Assembly: GCA_949959185.1 (NCBI GenBank)
Contig: CATLIX010000002.1
Location: 60,288-124,287, forward strand
Origin: an uncultured Eubacterium sp.
GTDB lineage: Bacteria > Bacillota > Clostridia > Lachnospirales > Lachnospiraceae
Direction of reading: 5' to 3'
DNA length: 64,000 nucleotides
The notes beneath the pieces are model-generated. The model was not told where the DNA came from, ran no database searches, and saw nothing but the letters and a program-made list of their open reading frames with translations. Position numbers and translations under genes: made by a program. Each line of letters starts with the position of its first letter. The stretch's first letter is position 1. Below, one piece after another: positions 59,839-64,000 of this stretch.

Positions 59839-60378
59839 CTAAAAGCTGGGGGGAGTGGAAACCCAGAGGATGGTTGCTTCCCTGCCGCTGTAATTTTCGA
59901 TATAGTGCTTTTTTCCTGCTTTGAAATAAAAGGATTCTCCCTGTCTGACCGTATAGGTCCGGCCTCCGTAACAGAGCCGGATGGAGCCTTTTAATACATA
60001 CCCGAATTCTTCCGCTTCATGAGGAAGCTGGATTTCGGAGGAGCCCTGGGGAGCCAGCTTCATAAGTACCGGTTCCATGGCATTTTTCTGGGCGTTGGGA
60101 ATGAGCCATTTGATGGTGTGGTGCAGGTCCTCATTTTCCTTTATAAAATAATCCTCCTGTTTAAATACAATCTGTTCCGGTTCCGGGTCAGAAAAAAATT
60201 CTGCCGGGGTGGTGCCAAGGCACTGGATGATGTCAAGCAGGGTCCCCACGGAAGGAGAAGTGAGGTTGCGCTCCAGCTGGGAAATAAACCCTTTGGAAAG
60301 TTCGCTCCGGTCTGCCAGCTCCTGCTGGGTCAGTCCGTACTGAATGCGCAGTTCTTTCATACGGTGTCCAATGTCCAT
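59839..60378 (-). CDS. XRE-cupin transcriptional regulator of the polyamine operon
   Basis: This 179-residue regulator has an N-terminal XRE helix-turn-helix ([21 protein letters not shown], residues about 16-36) and a C-terminal cupin barrel with [16 protein letters not shown] and [16 protein letters not shown]. It resembles PuuR and other polyamine-linked regulators. AAAGGA precedes the ATG at 60378, three codons after an ATG that overlaps that site. It is the first gene of the pot operon, and a 45-bp perfect palindrome lies 57 bases upstream. Polyamine-responsive repression of its own operon is the natural inference. Confidence 0.9.
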   Translation of the reverse strand: MDIGHRMKELRIQYGLTQQELADRSELSKGFISQLERNLTSPSVGTLLDIIQCLGTTPAEFFSDPEPEQIVFKQEDYFIKENEDLHHTIKWLIPNAQKNAMEPVLMKLAPQGSSEIQLPHEAEEFGYVLKGSIRLCYGGRTYTVRQGESFYFKAGKKHYIENYSGREATILWVSTPPSF

Positions 60379-60434
60379 GGAAATCATCCTTTCTGAATAT
60401 AAACATGAAGTATAGTAATTGTAAAGTCAAACTG

Positions 60435-60479
60435 ATAATGTATTTTGTGTTTAATATTATTAAACACAAAATACATTAT
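60435..60479. promoter_or_regulatory. 45-bp perfect palindrome upstream of the pot operon
   Basis: Arms of 21 bases (60435-60455 and 60459-60479) are exact inverted copies around ATT, with the inner core GTGTTTAATA-TAT-TAAACAC. It probably holds nested binding sites for the cupin-XRE regulator and overlaps the likely promoter region. Confidence 0.75.
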
Positions 60480-60535
60480 AAATGGAAACCAGAAAATGTC
60501 AATAGAAAAAATTTTAATTTTGTAGAAAAAAGGGA

Positions 60536-60564
60536 TTGCAAAACGGTGTCAAAGCGGGTATAAT
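60536..60564 (+). promoter_or_regulatory. Sigma-A promoter of the tRNA-Thr gene
   Basis: TTGCAA (60536-60541), a 17-base spacer and TATAAT (60559-60564) lie 49 bases before the tRNA. Confidence 0.8.
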
Positions 60565-60613
60565 AATTGAGAATTACCAATCGCAGACGGAACAGAACGG
60601 TTCCGTGTCATAT

Positions 60614-60686
60614 GCCAAAGTGGCGCAGTTGGTAGCGCGTCGCATTCGTAATGCGCAGGTCGAGGGTTCGAGTCCCTTCTTTGGCT
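60614..60686 (+). tRNA. tRNA-Thr (anticodon CGT)
   Basis: A 73-base cloverleaf can be drawn: acceptor GCCAAAG / CTTTGGC, D arm GCGC / GCGC, anticodon loop TTCGTAA with CGT, variable AGGTC, and T arm with TTCGAGT. The first anticodon-stem pair is mismatched (T27, C43) and the outer T-stem pair is a wobble. CCA is not encoded. It has its own promoter and terminator. Confidence 0.95.
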
Positions 60687-60691
60687 GAATG

Positions 60692-60719
60692 GGAGCTGTA
60701 ATTATTACAGCTCCTTTTT
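60692..60719 (+). terminator. Rho-independent terminator of tRNA-Thr
   Basis: Perfect 11-bp inverted arms GGAGCTGTAAT / ATTACAGCTCC with a minimal loop are followed by five T. Confidence 0.88.
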
Positions 60720-60747
60720 GTCTCTTACAGGAAAGCGAGGGAATGAT

Positions 60748-61305
60748 ATGGAAGCATTGAGAAAAAAAGAATTCTTTACAACAGAAGATATTTACAGCCT
60801 GCCGGAAGGGCAGAGGGCAGAACTGATTGACGGACAGATTTATGATATGGCGCCTCCGGGAAGAACCCATCAGAGTCTGGTAACAAAATTCACCTATGAA
60901 ATAAAAAGTTACATCAGGAATAAACATGGAGACTGCGAGGTATATCCGGCGCCTTTTGCGGTGTTTCTGAATAAGGATGAGTTTACTTATGTGGAGCCTG
61001 ATTTGTCTGTGATCTGTGACAGCTCCAAACTGGATGAAAAAGGGTGCCACGGCGCGCCGGACTGGGTAATTGAAATTGTTTCTCCCGGCAGCAGGCGTAT
61101 GGATTATTATATCAAGCTGTTTAAGTACCAGAGTGCGGGAGTCAGGGAATACTGGATTGTGGATTCGGAGAAACAGCGTGCGGTGGTTTATAATTTTGAA
61201 AAAGAGACCACAGAAGAATATTCTTTTGAAGATGAAATACCCGTGGGCATTTATGAAGAATTTTCCATAAAGATTCGCGAAAATCTCAAAGAAGGGGGAA
61301 ATTAA
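60748..61305 (+). CDS. Uma2-family (DUF820) putative endonuclease
   Basis: This 185-residue protein has the Uma2/DUF820 layout within the PD-(D/E)xK nuclease superfamily: ELIDGQIYDMAPPGRTHQ near residue 27, YVEPDLSVICD near 92 and PDWVIEIVSPGSRRMDYYIK near residue 108, then REYWIVD. The Asp, Glu and Lys positions fit a nuclease core, but no cellular role is known for the family. A GAGGGAA precedes the ATG at 60748. It lies just after tRNA-Thr and four bases before a phosphopantetheinyl transferase gene. Confidence 0.85.
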   Translation: MEALRKKEFFTTEDIYSLPEGQRAELIDGQIYDMAPPGRTHQSLVTKFTYEIKSYIRNKHGDCEVYPAPFAVFLNKDEFTYVEPDLSVICDSSKLDEKGCHGAPDWVIEIVSPGSRRMDYYIKLFKYQSAGVREYWIVDSEKQRAVVYNFEKETTEEYSFEDEIPVGIYEEFSIKIRENLKEGGN

Positions 61306-61309
61306 GCGG

Positions 61310-61948
61310 ATGCCAGTGACCGGCGTGAATGGTAATGAGGTTACAGTTTATTATGCCTTCTGTCCCCGGCATGGAGAAAAACCGGGAGAATATCTGAAGC
61401 ATCAGAGAATACTGGCGGATGAAATATTAAATTATGGTTTTAAAAACTGTTTTGGTATGGAATTTGACAGAAGAAAGGTGGAAAAAGGAATACATGGGAA
61501 GCCTTTCTGGAAGCCGGAGAAGGGGATTTGTTTTAATGTAAGCAACACGGAAGGCCTTGTAGTATGCGCAGTTGCCCGGTGTGAAGTGGGCGTGGACGGG
61601 GAAAAAGTGAAAAAGGTACGGATACCTGTTGTCCGCCGCTGCTGCAGCCTGAAAGAGCAGCGCTATATTCTGGGAAAAGACCAGGAAGAGATGGATGAAG
61701 CAGCATATAGCCGCTTTTTTCAAATCTGGACTTTAAAAGAAAGCTACATTAAAATGACCGGAGCGGGAATGTCTTTTCCTGTGGAACAGATAGAATTTGA
61801 TGTGGTGAAAAAAGACTGTTTTGGTAATCAGAATGGATATTTTGTGCAGAGACAGACAGGCGATTACTGGATTTCCCTCTGCACGGAAGAAGAAGCGGAG
61901 ATTGTCTGGCAGGAATTTCGGGCAGAATCCGAAACAGCCCTGAAGTGA
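61310..61948 (+). CDS. 4'-phosphopantetheinyl transferase (Sfp type)
   Basis: This 212-residue enzyme transfers phosphopantetheine from CoA to carrier proteins. The family signatures are visible: GKPFWKPEKGICFNVSNTEG near residue 64, CEVGVDGEKV near 90 with the Mg-binding Asp and Glu, and WTLKESYIKMTGAG near residue 140. Sfp-type enzymes usually serve nonribosomal peptide or polyketide pathways, or act as the only transferase for ACP. No such pathway lies in the window. The gene starts four bases after the Uma2 gene, whose end provides GAAGGGGGA as ribosome binding site, so they are probably co-transcribed. Confidence 0.88.
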   Translation: MPVTGVNGNEVTVYYAFCPRHGEKPGEYLKHQRILADEILNYGFKNCFGMEFDRRKVEKGIHGKPFWKPEKGICFNVSNTEGLVVCAVARCEVGVDGEKVKKVRIPVVRRCCSLKEQRYILGKDQEEMDEAAYSRFFQIWTLKESYIKMTGAGMSFPVEQIEFDVVKKDCFGNQNGYFVQRQTGDYWISLCTEEEAEIVWQEFRAESETALK

Positions 61949-62019
61949 AGGCTGCCCCGGATACTTATCCGATTGTTCGGAAGGATTATGGCCATTCTGC
62001 TTACAGAGGCGAAAGGCTT

Positions 62020-62826
62020 TTATAAGAAATGTTTCAGATAACGCTTTTCCAGAAGGGTAATCAGGCTGTAAAGACCCCAGGCCAGAATACACAGAATCAC
62101 AATGGACATAATTACCCAGTCCAGCTTAAATACCTGGCTGCCGTAAATAATCAGATAGCCCAGCCCCTGCCGGGAAGCAATGAATTCGCCGATAATGACT
62201 CCCACCAGACAAAGGCCGATATTGACCTTCATAAGCGAGAACAGGGTGGGGATACCGGCAGGCAGAATTACTTTGGTGAGCGCATGGTATTTTCTGCCGC
62301 CCATGGTGTAAATCAGCTTTATTTTTTCCGGATCCACAGACTGGAAGCTGGTGTAGAGGCTTAAAATGGAGCCGAAGATGGCTACGGACACGCCGGTAAT
62401 GATAATGGTGTTGTAGGTTGCACCCAGCCATACAATGAGCAGAGGCGCCAGGGCAGATTTCGGCAGACTGTTTAAAATGACCAGATAAGGCTCCAGTGTT
62501 TCGGAAAGTCCTTTATTTAACCATAATATAATGGTTACTGCCAGGGATATCAGAATTACAAGCAGAAAACTGACCATGGTTTCAAACAACGTAATACCGA
62601 TATGGGCGAACAGGGTCTGGTCCAGTATCATTCCGTAAGCGCAGAGCAGAATTTTGGAAGGACTGCTGAAAATGAAGGAATCAATCAAATCCAGTCTGGC
62701 AGCCCCTTCCCAGACAGCCAGAAATAAAATAAAAATACACAGTCTGCTGACTGTGACGGTACGTTTATGCTTTTTCTGAGCGAGCAGAAAATTCTGCTGG
62801 GCAAGGGATATTTCACTCATTTTCAT
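62020..62826 (-). CDS. ABC transporter permease, nitrate/sulfonate/pyrimidine type
   Basis: This 268-residue membrane permease is of the SsuC/TauC/ThiX group with six helices. The EAA-like loop reads KLIYTMGGRKYHALTKVILPA near residue 170, and SLPKSALAPLLIVWLG lies near residue 118. It overlaps the ATPase gene by 14 bases. Substrates of this group include sulfonates, thiamine precursors and nitrate; the sequence does not discriminate. No binding protein gene is visible here. Confidence 0.88.
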   Translation of the reverse strand: MKMSEISLAQQNFLLAQKKHKRTVTVSRLCIFILFLAVWEGAARLDLIDSFIFSSPSKILLCAYGMILDQTLFAHIGITLFETMVSFLLVILISLAVTIILWLNKGLSETLEPYLVILNSLPKSALAPLLIVWLGATYNTIIITGVSVAIFGSILSLYTSFQSVDPEKIKLIYTMGGRKYHALTKVILPAGIPTLFSLMKVNIGLCLVGVIIGEFIASRQGLGYLIIYGSQVFKLDWVIMSIVILCILAWGLYSLITLLEKRYLKHFL

Positions 62827-63580
62827 TCAGCTCCTTCCATATTTTATTAAAATAATCTTTAAATTCCGGAGAGTTTCTCCGCTCCAGTGCGCTGATGTTG
62901 CCCGGAAAATCAATATCTACCACAGTCTGAATGGTGGCAGGACGTTTGCTCAATACCAGCACCTGGCTGCCCAGGCTGACGGCTTCTGACAAATCATGAG
63001 TCACTAAAATTGCAGTTTTCCCTTCTTTTTTGATAATCGCTCCGATATCATCTCCTACCGTAAGACGTGTCTGATAATCCAGTGCGGAAAAAGGTTCATC
63101 CAGCAGCAGGATTTCCGGCTTCAGTACCAGGGTGCGAATCAGTGCCGCCCGCTGGCGCATTCCGCCGGAGAGCTGAGAAGGCCTGGCATCTTTGAATTTG
63201 TACAGACCGTAGGTTTTCAGCATATCCAGTGCCGTTTCTTTTGTTTCCGGCGTCAGTTTATTCTGGATTTCCAGTCCCAGCAGAACGTTTTTTTCAATGG
63301 TGCGCCATTCAAACAGGTGATCGTGCTGCAGCATGTAACCGATGGCATTGCAGCTTTTCTGGTTCAGCTTCTGCCCATAAAATAAGATGGAACCGTGTTC
63401 CGGTTCCAGAAGTCCTGACAGAAGGGAGAGGAGGGTGGATTTGCCGCACCCGCTGGGCCCCACAATGGCCAGAAAATCACCTTTATGAACCGTAAAATTT
63501 ATATTGGATAAAGCAGGCGTTTCCCCCTGCATGGTATGATAGGAATAACCCACATGGCTGATTTCCATTAATTTTTCCAT
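62813..63580 (-). CDS. ABC transporter ATP-binding protein, nitrate/sulfonate/pyrimidine type
   Basis: This 255-residue ATPase has Walker A GPSGCGKST near residue 42, signature LSGGMRQR near 140, Walker B LLLDEPFSALD near 160 and a switch His in LVTHDLSEAVSL. It is of the SsuB/TauB type and drives the adjoining permease. AAGGAGA precedes the ATG at 63580; an open frame extends further upstream without a start signal. The substrate-binding protein usually encoded beside these genes is not present in the window and may have been displaced. Confidence 0.9.
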   Translation of the reverse strand: MEKLMEISHVGYSYHTMQGETPALSNINFTVHKGDFLAIVGPSGCGKSTLLSLLSGLLEPEHGSILFYGQKLNQKSCNAIGYMLQHDHLFEWRTIEKNVLLGLEIQNKLTPETKETALDMLKTYGLYKFKDARPSQLSGGMRQRAALIRTLVLKPEILLLDEPFSALDYQTRLTVGDDIGAIIKKEGKTAILVTHDLSEAVSLGSQVLVLSKRPATIQTVVDIDFPGNISALERRNSPEFKDYFNKIWKELNENE

Positions 63581-63666
63581 AAAGTTCTCCTTATTGTTAC
63601 TTATTGATATAGTATGACCGGGGAGGGGAAAGGGTGCTTTCTGAGGGAGGAAAGTGCGGCATAAAA

Positions 63667-63703
63667 CATTACTGTTCACACCCGTAGGGTGTGAACAGTA
63701 ATG
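63667..63703. repeat. Perfect 17-bp inverted repeat
   Basis: CATTACTGTTCACACCC and its exact complement are separated by GTA. The T-rich ATTTTTATTGTC follows after 7 bases. It may be a terminator or a dispersed palindromic element at the edge of a rearranged region. Confidence 0.7.
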
Positions 63704-63820
63704 GTCAGATTTTTATTGTCACAGGCAGCAATTGCCGATATAATAAAAGCAGGAAACCACATGTCAGTACGAACAGGTTCCGTACCCATTCGGAATCATG
63801 AGCACAGGAAAGGAATCCCC

Positions 63821-63967
63821 ATGACATACCAGTGTTTAATCATAGACGATGAAAAATTACTTGCAGACAGTACAGCAGAATACTTTAATTTATTTGGAGT
63901 AAAAACAGCGGCCGTATACAGTGTGATCAGCCCCTTGTCAAGTAGACAGCTTAAATATCTAAAATAA
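63821..63967 (+). pseudogene. Truncated response regulator receiver domain
   Basis: After AAAGGA, an ATG at 63821 opens MTYQCLIIDDEKLLADSTAE, a typical receiver-domain start with the acidic pair. Homology ends after about 33 residues (near VKTAAVYS). The rest, VISPLSSRQLKYLK and a stop, is unrelated, and the phospho-acceptor Asp is missing. The gene is broken, apparently by the sequence entering at about 63920. Confidence 0.7.
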
Positions 63968-64000
63968 AGTGCTTGAAATGACCACGTGGATATATGTGGT
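63918..64000. other. Possible junction with a mobile element at the window edge
   Basis: From about 63918 the sequence stops resembling the response regulator. CCCCTTGTCAAGTAGACAG may be the end of an insertion sequence that interrupted the gene. The rest lies outside the window, so this is tentative. Confidence 0.35.

Noticed and set aside
60614..60686. tRNA-Thr as an integration site of a mobile island
   Set aside because: I did not spot a direct repeat of the tRNA 3' end downstream, nor an integrase nearby.
1..64000. CRISPR array or prophage
   Set aside because: There is no regularly spaced direct-repeat array and no phage structural genes; the amidase at 44154 is a single isolated gene.

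Overview
The window reads as a chromosomal segment of an anaerobic, spore-forming, flagellated gut-type Firmicute, most likely a Lachnospiraceae (Clostridia). Supporting signs are Spo0A, a CsrA-flagellin pair, families common in Lachnospiraceae (DUF5688, DUF6512), strong AGGAGG ribosome binding sites, an electron-bifurcating-type lactate dehydrogenase/Etf cluster and ferredoxin-type siroheme enzymes. No plasmid, prophage, CRISPR array or rRNA is visible. Assignments come from reading protein motifs and DNA patterns by eye; no database search was run.

Layout. 1-3 kb: two AT-rich orphan genes, a composite intergenic repeat, a Glu/Lys-tailed protein and a CPBP membrane protease. 3.2-4.0 kb: a small tyrosine recombinase enclosed by inverted 27-bp near-identical sites, directly upstream of csrA and a large flagellin (4.1-6.5 kb). 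6.8-13.5 kb: a frameshifted helix-hairpin-helix gene, then gltBD (glutamate synthase) with a clear sigma-A promoter. 13.7-17.3 kb: a CZB-domain chemoreceptor behind a PerR/Fur gene with its own operator, a DUF6512 membrane protein and an N-terminally short aldo/keto reductase. 17.4-22.5 kb: a GntR regulator and a divergent four-gene catabolic cluster (permease, cyclase, four-carbon acid-sugar kinase, hydroxyacid dehydrogenase), with matching palindromes in two promoter regions. 22.6-24.3 kb: a PAS-GGDEF-EAL protein. 24.3-31.2 kb: a GH43 remnant, then a sulfur/redox island (siroheme reductase, LysR regulator, CoA-disulfide-reductase-like flavoprotein, second siroheme/ferredoxin reductase, YeiH-type transporter). 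31.4-35.9 kb: hemA, a hemC-cobA-hemD triple fusion and a HAD phosphatase. 36.2-43.9 kb: lactate permease, FAD lactate dehydrogenase, EtfB, EtfA, acyl-CoA dehydrogenase and lactate racemase behind a promoter with three operator-like sites. 44.1-49.8 kb: amidase, orphan LytTR regulator, spo0A, glgA, DUF5688. 49.9-56 kb: oppBCDFA. 56-60.4 kb: potABCD with a cupin-XRE regulator and a 45-bp palindrome. 60.6-64 kb: tRNA-Thr, Uma2 protein, Sfp-type phosphopantetheinyl transferase, a nitrate/sulfonate-type ABC pair and a truncated response regulator at a junction.

How the genes fit together. The hem fusion makes uroporphyrinogen III and precorrin-2, the branch toward the siroheme used by the two reductases next door. 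The lct cluster imports lactate, interconverts its isomers and oxidises it through an Etf that may be shared with the acyl-CoA dehydrogenase. Motility is represented by csrA, flagellin and a cytosolic chemoreceptor. The best candidates for something new are the self-flanked recombinase upstream of csrA-flagellin, a dispersed hairpin repeat family with compensatory base changes, the aldolase-less acid-sugar cluster, the PerR-CZB receptor pair and the orphan LytTR gene with 21-bp-phased direct repeats.
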